64,000 bases of DNA, from assembly GCF_000018025.1 (NCBI RefSeq), contig NC_009831.1, positions 4,712,001 through 4,776,000 on the forward strand, given 5' to 3'. Numbering within the stretch: position 1 is the first letter of the stretch; each line of letters opens with the position of its first letter. Source of the DNA: Shewanella sediminis HAW-EB3. GTDB taxonomy: Bacteria > Pseudomonadota > Gammaproteobacteria > Enterobacterales > Shewanellaceae. The notes beneath the pieces are model-generated. The model was not told the origin of the DNA, searched no databases, and saw only the letters and a program-made list of their open reading frames with translations. Both the position numbers and the translations under genes were made by a program. Of this stretch, positions 37,206 through 45,854 are shown one piece after another.

Positions 37206-37236
37206 TAGATCCTGAAACAGGTTCAGGATGACTAGC
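37206..37236. repeat. Short palindromic element (CTAG-ATCCTGAA ... TTCAGGAT-CTAG)
   Basis: Stem ATCCTGAA (37209-37216) / TTCAGGAT (37222-37229) flanked on both sides by CTAG. It is 27 bp downstream of the DUF3581 gene end and could act as its terminator or be a dispersed palindrome. Confidence 0.6.
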
Positions 37237-37262
37237 CTACAAACGTTAAAACAATTCAAACA

Positions 37263-37964
37263 TTAAAAGCTGGTTCTGCGGCCTTCATAGGTTTCACACA
37301 TACCTTGCACTTTATCTGCCTCATAGGGACGCAGGCCACTCATGACCAAGGTTTTCACTCCCGTGCCCACTAAGGTATCGCCACTATGTAACTCAAACTT
37401 CAAGGTGACATTACCGCGCTTACCGTCGACGATAAGTTCCTGCTCAACCAGTGAAAGCGTCACTTGGGTAAAATCGAGCGTATTGAGATCGAATGACATG
37501 CTCTCGTAGATAACCAAAGGACGCGCCGGGTTTATCATCACCTGGTGTTGCTCCATCATGGGCACAAGCACATGAATGAAGTTCAGTCCGGAAAAAGCCA
37601 CATAACTACGGATAAAGGACTCAACCTGAGCTTCACAACTTCTCACATCGCCATGTCGCTCAACACTCAGATAGTGTTTATCTTTATCATCATGAACGTC
37701 AAAATTCTCACCGACAGACTCGGGGAACTCTAACTTAACTCCATCTCCCACCATACCGGCGAAGGTGAAGCTCATCTTCTGACTTAAACCATATTCCCCT
37801 AACACCAAAGAAAATAGCAGGTCTCCTGGTACACAGAAACGCTTGGCACCTTCATCATGAATAGGATTAAAATCCTGAGCCACGATTTTTGCAAAGTCAC
37901 TCGCCTGAGACGGGAGAATTGAGACCGATTGATTTTCTTTTTTATAATATGGAGTTAGAAACAT
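37263..37964 (-). CDS. DUF3581 family protein (hot-dog fold type)
   Basis: This encodes about 233 residues. The N-terminal half with QDFNPIHDEGAKRFCVPGDLLFSLVL resembles the MaoC-like hot-dog hydratase segment (N-P-H-D) as in the DUF3581 family common in Shewanella and Vibrio. The second half repeats a hot-dog-like strand pattern. The frame opens with GTG at 37970, but an ATG two codons later is the likelier start. No signal peptide. It is a soluble, probably fatty-acyl-related protein with no proven function, and it stands alone. Confidence 0.75.
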   Translation of the reverse strand: MFLTPYYKKENQSVSILPSQASDFAKIVAQDFNPIHDEGAKRFCVPGDLLFSLVLGEYGLSQKMSFTFAGMVGDGVKLEFPESVGENFDVHDDKDKHYLSVERHGDVRSCEAQVESFIRSYVAFSGLNFIHVLVPMMEQHQVMINPARPLVIYESMSFDLNTLDFTQVTLSLVEQELIVDGKRGNVTLKFELHSGDTLVGTGVKTLVMSGLRPYEADKVQGMCETYEGRRTSF

Positions 37965-38163
37965 AGTCACTCAAATAATTGTTGAAGCATAAAATAGCCG
38001 CACATTTTATATCAAAACCCCCGAAACACTCACCCGATGACTTAACGCTCAAGAATTTGTAAGCCAAATACAGACTTTGGGCAACAGCCCTGACGAGTTA
38101 ACAATTGTAAAGAAATCTGAGCTTAAGTTAATTTTAATACAAGCAGCTTAGGATGCGCATAGA

Positions 38164-38182
38164 AATGATAACCACTCTCATT
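38164..38182. promoter_or_regulatory. Fur-box-like site upstream of TonB receptor
   Basis: AATGATAACCACTCTCATT: left half AATGATAA matches the Fur consensus, and the outer AATGA/TCATT are inverted. It is 65 bp before the receptor start. Weaker match than a canonical 19-mer, so moderate. Confidence 0.5.
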
Positions 38183-38246
38183 AACGGGTTTAATAAGTCG
38201 ACTTCGATTATTTTACCTTTGGTATTAATTGCGTAACGGAGATCTT

Positions 38247-40439
38247 ATGCCGCACCCTAAAACCTTGTCACTCAGCCTGCTTTCCACGGCGCTACTTAGC
38301 GCACTGTCAACCTCATCGTTCGCTCAGGAAATTCAAGGCGATGAACATGCCAGCCCGATGGAGCAGATCAGCATTTTTGGCAAGCGAAACCCGCTCAACA
38401 CAGTTCCGGGAAGTGGACATCAGATCACCGAGGCGCAGCTCGATACCTTTAAATACACAGATATTATGCGCACTCTTTCATCGGTTCCGGGTGTATATAT
38501 TCAGGAGGAAGATGGTTATGGTCTTCGCCCAAATATCGGTATGCGTGGCACGGGGCAAAACCGCTCTGAGAAGGTCACCATCATGGAAGATGGCGTTATC
38601 GCAGCCCCAGCCCCTTATGCTTCTTCTGCAGCCTACTACTTCCCAACATCTGGCCGCATGGAGTCAGTTGAGATTCTTAAAGGTAGCTCAACGGTTAAGT
38701 ATGGTCCCCGCACCACAGGCGGCGTGATCAACATGCTATCGAGGCAGATCCCTGAGGAGGAGTTAGCCGGTAAGCTGCATATCGCAGCAGGACAGGATGG
38801 CTTCGGAAAACTGCATGGCTATGCAGGCGGCCAGGGAGAGCGCGTAGGCGCTGTTGTCGATCTATATCGTTATCAGGCCGACGGCTTTAAAGATATCAAT
38901 GGCGTAGGCGGTGACACCGGCTTCAAGAAGAACGATGCCATGGCCAAGTTCAGCGTACGCTCAGCCAAAGATGCCAAATACGATCAGGTACTGGAATTTA
39001 AGCTTAAGTATTCAGATGAAACATCTAACGAGACCTATATGGGCCTCACCGATGAAGACTTTTCAGCAAACCCTTATAACCGTTACTCGGCATCACAAAA
39101 AGATGTGATGAACACCGAGCATAAGCAGCTGCAGATCAACCACATTATCGACTTCAGTGACAACGTCACCTTAGGTACTACGGTTTACCATAACGACTTT
39201 AAGCGTAACTGGTACAAGACCAACAAGGTTAACGGTGAAAAGATCAGTGGTGATGGTACCCAGATAGCTTCTGATTTCGATAAAGATCCCACCTCAGGTG
39301 ATCTTGAGGTCGATGTTAAAGCTAACAACCGTGCCTATATTTCACAGGGTATTCAAACCGAACTTAATTGGTACTTAGATAGCCATGAGATAGCCTTCGG
39401 TGCTCGCTACCACGAAGATGAGATGGACAGGTTCCAGTGGGTTGATACTTACACTATGGGATCGAACCAAGTGATGGTGATGTCCGAAGCTGGCACCCCT
39501 GGAACCGACTCTAACCGTATCGACAGCGCTGAAGCTTTAGCACTTTATCTACAAGATAAAATAAACTTCGGTGACTTTAATATCACCGCAGGTGTGCGCT
39601 ACGAAGATGTTACCACCAACCGCCGCGACTGGGGTAAAGAGAACCCTGGACGTGACGGCGAGCCAGATAAGGTAAAAGACAATAGCTTCTCGGCGTTCAT
39701 GCCTTCGCTATCAGCCACATACCAAGTTAACGATGCCCTACTTGTACTTGCTGGCGTTCAGAAAGGTTTCTCACCTTCATCGCCAGGCAATAGCCAAGGT
39801 GAAGAGGAGGAGAGCTGGAACTATGAAGCTGGTGCCCGTTACAACAGTGGTGAGCTAACTTCTGAAGCGATATTCTTCTACAGTGACTACAGTAATATGC
39901 ACGGTGACTGCACTGAGTTCGCTGGTTGTAATGATGAAAATATTGGTGATCAGTACAACGCAGGTGAAGTTGATATTAAAGGCCTGGAGCTTAGCCTGGG
40001 GTATAACTTCAATAGTGACGGTCAGGTCAACTTCCCAGTCAAACTTGCTTACACCTACACCAATGCAGAGTTTGGTAATAGCTTCGAATCTGATTTTTGG
40101 GGTGATGTTGAGAAGGGCTACGCACTACCTTACCTTGCTGAAAACATCCTATTTGCCTCGGCAGGTGTTGCAGGTGACAACTGGGAGCTAACCTTAGCGG
40201 CACGCTACACAGATGATATCCGTACAGAGGCCGGTGAAGGTAGCATCCCAAGCGATGAGCTAATCGAAGCGAGAACCATAGTCGATCTTTCTGGACGTTA
40301 TTTTATCTCAGAAGCTCAGGAAGTTTACCTGACAGCCGAGAACCTGTTTGACGAGCAATATGTCGCAACTAAGATTCACGGTTCAAGCTCAGCGGGTAAG
40401 CCAATGACAGTAACTGTCGGATATTCGTACAAGTTCTAA
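38247..40439 (+). CDS. TonB-dependent outer-membrane receptor, FecA-like
   Basis: This encodes about 730 residues: signal peptide (SLLSTALLSALSTSSFAQE), a plug domain with IMRTLSSVPGVYIQEEDGYGLRPNIGMRGTG, KVTIMEDGV, GRMESVEILKGSSTVKYGPRTTGGVINM, then a 22-strand barrel ending in aromatic KF. The plug motifs are those of the FecA / iron-dicitrate group. The frame starts at TTG 38229, but GGAG precedes the ATG at 38247. A Fur-like site is upstream and an intrinsic terminator follows. The substrate, probably a ferric chelate, is inferred. Confidence 0.92.
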   Translation: MPHPKTLSLSLLSTALLSALSTSSFAQEIQGDEHASPMEQISIFGKRNPLNTVPGSGHQITEAQLDTFKYTDIMRTLSSVPGVYIQEEDGYGLRPNIGMRGTGQNRSEKVTIMEDGVIAAPAPYASSAAYYFPTSGRMESVEILKGSSTVKYGPRTTGGVINMLSRQIPEEELAGKLHIAAGQDGFGKLHGYAGGQGERVGAVVDLYRYQADGFKDINGVGGDTGFKKNDAMAKFSVRSAKDAKYDQVLEFKLKYSDETSNETYMGLTDEDFSANPYNRYSASQKDVMNTEHKQLQINHIIDFSDNVTLGTTVYHNDFKRNWYKTNKVNGEKISGDGTQIASDFDKDPTSGDLEVDVKANNRAYISQGIQTELNWYLDSHEIAFGARYHEDEMDRFQWVDTYTMGSNQVMVMSEAGTPGTDSNRIDSAEALALYLQDKINFGDFNITAGVRYEDVTTNRRDWGKENPGRDGEPDKVKDNSFSAFMPSLSATYQVNDALLVLAGVQKGFSPSSPGNSQGEEEESWNYEAGARYNSGELTSEAIFFYSDYSNMHGDCTEFAGCNDENIGDQYNAGEVDIKGLELSLGYNFNSDGQVNFPVKLAYTYTNAEFGNSFESDFWGDVEKGYALPYLAENILFASAGVAGDNWELTLAARYTDDIRTEAGEGSIPSDELIEARTIVDLSGRYFISEAQEVYLTAENLFDEQYVATKIHGSSSAGKPMTVTVGYSYKF

Positions 40440-40474
40440 CATAGAACTTAAAAACGGATAAATTTTTTAAATCT

Positions 40475-40507
40475 TTAAAAAGGTGGGCTTCGGCTCACCT
40501 TTTTTAT
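40475..40507 (+). terminator. Terminator after the TonB receptor gene
   Basis: AAAAGGTGGGC-TTCG-GCTCACCTTTTTT: stem with a UUCG tetraloop and one G-U pair, T-run after. Confidence 0.9.
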
Positions 40508-40627
40508 TACCAGAAAACAAATAAGCACCAAGAAACAAATAGATACAATTCATACCACCAATCAGTTCAAGTCTCAAAGCGATTTACCTTATCTTTACAT
40601 TTGTTGATCCTTATCAAAAAAGCAAAT

Positions 40628-40646
40628 GATAACCGTTTGCATTATC
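40628..40646. promoter_or_regulatory. Fur-box-like site upstream of the porin gene
   Basis: GATAACCGTTTGCATTATC: outer arms GATAA and CATTATC match the ends of the Fur consensus, 13 of 19 positions. Located 61 bp before the porin ATG. Confidence 0.55.
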
Positions 40647-40706
40647 AACATCAGTTGTTAGAATCCCTCCAAATTAAATAACCCTTACATAACAACAGGG
40701 AACAGA

Positions 40707-41894
40707 ATGATGATGAAAAAGACACTGATAGCAACCGCACTGGTTGGCCTTTTCGCCAGCCAAACTGCATTTGCTTCTGAAGAGACTCAAGAATTACGTA
40801 AAGTGATCGAGCAGCAGCAAAAGGTGCTACAAGATCTGGAACGTCGTCTCGAAGCCACTGAAACTCGTGTTGAGAAGACAGCCGATGTCGTAGAAGAGGT
40901 TGCTGAGTCTAAGAGTGCAACAACTATCGGTGGTTATGGTGAACTTCACTACAACAACATTACCGATAACAAGTCTGGCAGCGATAAAAAATCAATCGAT
41001 TTCCACCGTTTCGTATTGTTCTTCGGCCATGAGTTCAGTGAAAAAACACGTTTCTTCTCTGAAGTTGAGCTTGAACACTCACTTTCCGGTGATGGTAAGC
41101 CAGGTGAAGTAGAGCTTGAGCAAGCCTATATTGAGCATGACTTCAGCGAGATGTTTACCGGTAAAGCGGGTCTGTTCCTGATGCCTGTCGGTATCATCAA
41201 CGAAACACACGAGCCACCAGCATTCTATGGCGTCGAGCGTAACCCGGTTGAGAAAAACATTCTTCCGGCAACTTGGTGGGAAGCCGGTGCAGCACTTAAT
41301 GTAAAGGCCGCTCCAGGTCTGGCATTCGATGGTGCAGTAACCAGTGGTCTTGAAGTTGCTACTGAAGGCAGTAAAGCCTACAACATCCGTAGCGGTCGCC
41401 AGAAAGTAGCTAAGGCAAATGCTTCAGATCTTGCTTACACGGCGCGCGCTAAATACACAGGCGTTCCAGGTTTAGAGCTTGCTGCAACCGCTCAATACCA
41501 AGCAGATATCACTCAGAGTGCAGGTGGCGTAGACACAGCCTCTGCAACTCTTTTGACTGCTCACGCTATCTACAGCATCCAGGGTTTCACAGTTAAAGCC
41601 CTTTATGCTCAATGGGATATCGATGGTAACGAAGCAGAAGCCTTAGGTCGTGATGAGCAAAACGGTTGGTACATCGAGCCTTCATACCGCTTCAACGAAA
41701 GCTTCGGTCTGTTTGCTCGCTACAACGAATACGACAACGAAGCTGGTAACAGCGAAGACACTAAAATTGAGCAAACCAACGTAGGTATTAACTACTGGTT
41801 GCATGAGAACGTGGTATTCAAGGCTGACTACGAAAAAGTTGGCGGCGCTAAAGATTCAGACGGTTTCAACCTGGGTGTAGGTTACCAGTTCTAA
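40707..41894 (+). CDS. Outer-membrane porin with N-terminal coiled coil
   Basis: This encodes about 395 residues with a signal peptide (MMMKKTLIATALVGLFASQTAFA). An N-terminal coiled-coil segment (ETQELRKVIEQQQKVLQDLE) is followed by a beta-barrel of about 330 residues ending GVGYQF, the typical C-terminal Phe. Character fits OprP/phosphate-selective-porin-like or Fur-repressed porins found beside iron genes. A Fur-like site is just upstream. The substrate is unknown. Confidence 0.8.
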   Translation: MMMKKTLIATALVGLFASQTAFASEETQELRKVIEQQQKVLQDLERRLEATETRVEKTADVVEEVAESKSATTIGGYGELHYNNITDNKSGSDKKSIDFHRFVLFFGHEFSEKTRFFSEVELEHSLSGDGKPGEVELEQAYIEHDFSEMFTGKAGLFLMPVGIINETHEPPAFYGVERNPVEKNILPATWWEAGAALNVKAAPGLAFDGAVTSGLEVATEGSKAYNIRSGRQKVAKANASDLAYTARAKYTGVPGLELAATAQYQADITQSAGGVDTASATLLTAHAIYSIQGFTVKALYAQWDIDGNEAEALGRDEQNGWYIEPSYRFNESFGLFARYNEYDNEAGNSEDTKIEQTNVGINYWLHENVVFKADYEKVGGAKDSDGFNLGVGYQF

Positions 41895-42100
41895 TCTAAG
41901 CTCGATGTTATGAGTGCCCTTCATGGGCGCTCATCTATACTCAAATAACTTAGAAGATTTAAGCAATCTGATTTAGGTTATTTGACTATAGGTTTTAATA
42001 GATAGCAGATTTTAATAGATAGCAGGTTTTATTAATAGTGATAGCGTGTATGAACTTTTCGATACCCTCTAAACCCATAAGCCCAACCCCCGAGTCCATT

Positions 42101-42619
42101 ATGAAGCTGAACTCTCTTCTCGTTATATTCTTTTTATTTACTCTAAGCTTCAATGTCCACTCGAAGGGTGTTTACCAGCAACCGGAAGAGTTTATCAGTC
42201 AGGCATTCAATGCCCCCACTCCAAAATCGAAAGTCTTTTGGATAGACGATGAGGCTCAACAGGTTATCGAACAGATACTGGCACATAGGTTCAAGAAGAT
42301 GCGCCTCAGATATTGGCAACAGGAAGCCGAAACGGTTTGGATATTAGAGGAGGTAGGTAAAGAGTCGCTTATCACAGTCGCTATTCACATCAAAGATAAG
42401 CAGATAGCCCAAACCAAGGTTCTCGTCTACCGGGAGAGCCGTGGCGATGAGGTAAGACATGATTTCTTTACTGATCAATTCAAATCGGCCAAACTAAAGG
42501 ACGATCTTCAACTCGATCAACATATCGACGGGATAACCGGTGCCACATTGTCCGTCAGGGCTCTGACCAAACTATCACGCATTGCACTATGGTTGGATAA
42601 CCATGTCACTAAGGGCTAA
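42101..42619 (+). CDS. Exported FMN-binding domain protein
   Basis: This encodes about 172 residues: signal peptide MKLNSLLVIFFLFTLSFNVHS, then a single FMN-binding domain ending DGITGATLSVRALT. The D-x-x-T-G-A-T form is the ApbE flavinylation motif, in which the Thr carries FMN covalently. The longer GTG start at 42038 would bury the signal peptide, so ATG 42101 is chosen. It lies 85 bp before a PepSY membrane protein, and the pair could pass electrons from membrane to periplasm, e.g. for ferric reduction; this is inference. Confidence 0.82.
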   Translation: MKLNSLLVIFFLFTLSFNVHSKGVYQQPEEFISQAFNAPTPKSKVFWIDDEAQQVIEQILAHRFKKMRLRYWQQEAETVWILEEVGKESLITVAIHIKDKQIAQTKVLVYRESRGDEVRHDFFTDQFKSAKLKDDLQLDQHIDGITGATLSVRALTKLSRIALWLDNHVTKG

Positions 42620-42704
42620 AAGCGTAAGAGGTATTTAAACTTACAGCCTATGCCCTCGATATGGTGCTTATGCCATATTAAGAATAAAGAATAAGAATAA
42701 CTAA

Positions 42705-43550
42705 ATGATTCATAAGCATCACCATCATCGTAAGAAAAGTCTCAGAACTCAAATAACCAAACAGCTTCGTCCCTGGCACCGCAGCCTTGGGGTCATCAGC
42801 GCGCTCTTCATCTTATTGATGGCCCTGAGCGGCGTGCTGATTAATCATAGCAATCACCTCTCCATCGATACTGCCCATGTAAAGCAGAACTGGTTGCTGG
42901 ACTACTATGGCATCACTCCCCCCTCTCAAATAGATATCTACCAGACATCGCCACTTAAGCTTGCCAGTTCAGATAACCTTATCTGGATAGACAATCGACT
43001 CGCCGTCGAAGCCGATTCATCGATTAAGGGAATGTTATCTCTGGGCAGAATGCTGATCGCCGTCGACAGTAGCAACCTCTACCTGCTCTCGAAAGAGGGC
43101 GAGGTGTTAGAGAAACAGGATGCCTCGACCGGGCTGCCAAGAGGAATTGAGGCTATCGGCTTTGATGAGCAGGTTTGGTTAAACACTACTGCCGGCACCT
43201 TTATGGCCGACAATGACCTTATCGAGTGGAATCAGACTCAGCCATTTGCCCCGATAGCCTGGACCGTACCACTTACGGCCGATAGCGATGAGATTATTAT
43301 CAGCGTGACAGATGAGCGTGAGGCGATCGCCCTGCAAGCCCGCTCGCACCATCTCACCTGGGAGCGCGTCCTGCTGGATATCCACAGCGGGCGCTTCTTC
43401 GGTAGCTTAGGCCCTTGGTTTATGGATCTGGTGGCGCTGGCACTGATCATCATGGCCATATCCGGCATTTATATCTGGCAACAGCAGAAACCTAAGAAAA
43501 GGAAGAGAAAGGTTCGGGGTCCGAGATCTGAGGATCAAGAAGAGCGTTAA
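42705..43550 (+). CDS. PepSY-associated transmembrane protein
   Basis: This encodes 281 residues, basic and His-rich at the N-terminus (IHKHHHHRKK). One TM helix is near 30-50 with WHRSLGVISALFILLMALSGVLI, the PepSY_TM form with conserved His. A long extracytoplasmic part follows, then a second TM helix near 250-270 (GPWFMDLVALALIIMAISGIYIW), whose start and end are typical of heme-coordinating PepSY_TM proteins. A highly basic tail follows. It is downstream of the FMN-binding gene in an iron-type neighbourhood, so a role in ferric or siderophore reduction is plausible. Confidence 0.8.
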   Translation: MIHKHHHHRKKSLRTQITKQLRPWHRSLGVISALFILLMALSGVLINHSNHLSIDTAHVKQNWLLDYYGITPPSQIDIYQTSPLKLASSDNLIWIDNRLAVEADSSIKGMLSLGRMLIAVDSSNLYLLSKEGEVLEKQDASTGLPRGIEAIGFDEQVWLNTTAGTFMADNDLIEWNQTQPFAPIAWTVPLTADSDEIIISVTDEREAIALQARSHHLTWERVLLDIHSGRFFGSLGPWFMDLVALALIIMAISGIYIWQQQKPKKRKRKVRGPRSEDQEER

Positions 43551-43584
43551 GCAAGTATAACTAAGTTTAAGTTTTCTGTTCCTT

Positions 43585-43622
43585 AAAAAAAAGAGCACCT
43601 ACCTGAAGATAAGTTCTCTCTT
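43585..43622 (-). terminator. Imperfect terminator after lipoprotein copy 1
   Basis: Read leftward: AAAGAGAGAAC ... GGTGCTCTTTTTTTT, an imperfect stem but long T-run. The same element recurs, better paired, after copy 2. Confidence 0.6.
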
Positions 43623-43638
43623 TAAATAACTACATCAA

Positions 43639-45573
43639 TTACTCGAATGGATAGCCAGCTTCATTCTCGAGCCAAGAGGTCACCACTTCTTGGTTATCAT
43701 TTATATGGCCAAACTTTATATCCAAATAGCCATCATTATTCATGTCTGCCAAGCCAATAAAATCATCAATGGGGACACCATAAGGAGTCCTGGCTATCAG
43801 CACCTCTCTATCTGAATCGGCTAACCGATAAACATGAATTAGATCCATTTTTTTATAATAATTGTCAATATGCTTGTTTTTAAAATACTTATCTAACTTT
43901 CCATCTTGATTGATATCAATTTCATTTGGAACAGCAGCATAATCAAACAAAATATCATTGTAATAGCTTTTCAATACTATATTCAGAGGTTCCTCGTTTT
44001 GGTCCAAAGATAATAACAATTTTAGCCCGTAGGAAGATTGCCCTCCTCCCCAATAAGCTTCTGTGAAACCAACCAATTCTAAAGTTGAATCGTTATCAAT
44101 ATCTTCCTGGTAAACCGTATGAAAAGCTCCAAATTCAATAACTTTAGTATAATCAGGGCTGACGACATTTAACTTACTATTATGACCAGTAGGACCATTA
44201 ACTCTTAGCTCACTATGCACGATAATTAATTCATCTCCGGTTTGACCACCGAGATCATTTATTATGGCACTCTGAACCCAACACTCCATACAGTAGGCAA
44301 TTGAAATCTCGTTTGTTTTACGCAGCTCAGGTTCCTTTATATCGAAAATTAGTGCCTTAATTTGGTAAATTAGGTATTTACCAAGATCTAGATGATCATA
44401 AATCTCAATAGCCATGGATAAAGTGCCATCTTTTTCAGCTAACTGATAACTTTCGGGATAATAATCTAAGTCGATAAGTTCTTTCTCCACCATACTCAAA
44501 GTTGAGGCATCAAACGAAAATGATATCAAATTCGTACCGACGACAAGCACTAATACAGGTATACCATCTTGGTTTAGATCGATTAACTCAGCATTTCCAA
44601 CCAGCCTCCTGCGCTTGCCGATTAATATTGACTCGGTATAGGTTATCTCATCTGTTGAACTTACATTGGATAGATAGAAATAAAGGTTACTATAATAAGT
44701 ATAAGAAGAACAAAATATGTCATCGACACCATCTTGGTTAAAATCGAAATTGTGCTTGACGGCATTATCCTTGTTTAAACAGTTATCGCTTTGTTCGGCA
44801 TTAGCCTGGATAACATTATTAGCTAACCCCTTTGCAACTGAATCTTTAGCCGGCACTGTATGCAGGGGCCACTCTGGCACTTTTTGAATAGGTTGGATGG
44901 TAAATGCTTTGTCGAAGTTTAGAGTCTCACCCTCATGTGATATTGAGAACGTCAACTGCATCTCTTCAGTAATACCTAGCCCACGGCGATATTCAGGTGA
45001 ACTATCTGGATTGTAATCTTCGGTCAGTCCTTTAGCCGCATAAAAGCGAACTCGCCGAGACTCAGGCTCAATTAAAGGGTATTCAGAGCCCTGTGAAACT
45101 CGCCATTGATAGCTTAGATTTTCAGTCGCAATATTGCGTATATTAGCTTCAACATCAATATGGCGCTGTGTCACAGCCCCAAAGGGCAGTGAGAAATCGA
45201 CCGCTAATGCGGCTACAGTGAATTCAGAGGATAGAGTCGTTTGATTACCTTGGCTATCTTCCGCCAACAAAGTGACAGTATATGCGGTATCAATTTTGGT
45301 AAAAGGGACGAGATAATTGAGTTCTGTGGTATTTTCGAGGCTCATGCTAAAGCCTGCGTTTGAGGTTAATTGCCAGCTAAGAGATACACTGTCATTTTCA
45401 GGGTCGGTGACTTGAGCTGTGATGGTTAGCTGCTCGAGAGAGAGCGCGGAAGATGGCGCTTGCAGCTCAATGACTGGCGGAAGATTGACCTCTTCAGAGC
45501 TATCGTCTGAACCTGAGCAACCCAATAAAATAAAACTGATAACGACTAATGCAAACCTGCAATATATCAGCAT
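43639..45573 (-). CDS. VCBS/FG-GAP-like lipoprotein, copy 1
   Basis: This 644-residue lipoprotein has a signal with LLGC lipobox. An N-terminal Ig/cadherin-like module (PPVIELQAPSSALSLEQLT ... TDPENDSVSL) comes first, followed by a second beta domain. A propeller-like region carries calcium-loop repeats such as DFNQDGVDD, DLNQDGIP, DIDNDSTLE, DINQDGKLD and DMNNDGYLD. Such repeats usually form surface beta-propellers. It is a tandem paralogue of the next gene, 281 bp apart. The function (adhesin, carbohydrate binding or other) is not known. Confidence 0.8.
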   Translation of the reverse strand: MLIYCRFALVVISFILLGCSGSDDSSEEVNLPPVIELQAPSSALSLEQLTITAQVTDPENDSVSLSWQLTSNAGFSMSLENTTELNYLVPFTKIDTAYTVTLLAEDSQGNQTTLSSEFTVAALAVDFSLPFGAVTQRHIDVEANIRNIATENLSYQWRVSQGSEYPLIEPESRRVRFYAAKGLTEDYNPDSSPEYRRGLGITEEMQLTFSISHEGETLNFDKAFTIQPIQKVPEWPLHTVPAKDSVAKGLANNVIQANAEQSDNCLNKDNAVKHNFDFNQDGVDDIFCSSYTYYSNLYFYLSNVSSTDEITYTESILIGKRRRLVGNAELIDLNQDGIPVLVLVVGTNLISFSFDASTLSMVEKELIDLDYYPESYQLAEKDGTLSMAIEIYDHLDLGKYLIYQIKALIFDIKEPELRKTNEISIAYCMECWVQSAIINDLGGQTGDELIIVHSELRVNGPTGHNSKLNVVSPDYTKVIEFGAFHTVYQEDIDNDSTLELVGFTEAYWGGGQSSYGLKLLLSLDQNEEPLNIVLKSYYNDILFDYAAVPNEIDINQDGKLDKYFKNKHIDNYYKKMDLIHVYRLADSDREVLIARTPYGVPIDDFIGLADMNNDGYLDIKFGHINDNQEVVTSWLENEAGYPFE

Positions 45574-45786
45574 GTTATGACTCCATTCTTAACAAGATTA
45601 TTGCTGGATGATATCTAAGCAAGTATACATTTACAATGGATATTGATAGAAAAACGAACAATTATTTTGGTAATAACTGAATCTAAGAATCAAGGGTAGA
45701 TGAAAGGCTTAGGTACCAGAAAAAATCAGATAGTGACGGTTAGAAGTCAGCCCGTTAGTGTTCTGATTTCATGCTGATTCCCCCCC

Positions 45787-45842
45787 AAAAAGAGCACCTA
45801 CAAAAAGAGCACCTATATGAAGATAAGTGCTCTCTTTAAAAC
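45787..45842 (-). terminator. Terminator after lipoprotein copy 2
   Basis: Read leftward: AGAGCAC ... GTGCTCTTTTT, followed by a second GTGCTCTTTTT copy. Matches the element after copy 1, showing that the duplication includes 3' flanks. Confidence 0.75.
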
Positions 45843-45854
45843 AGGCTGAATCTA

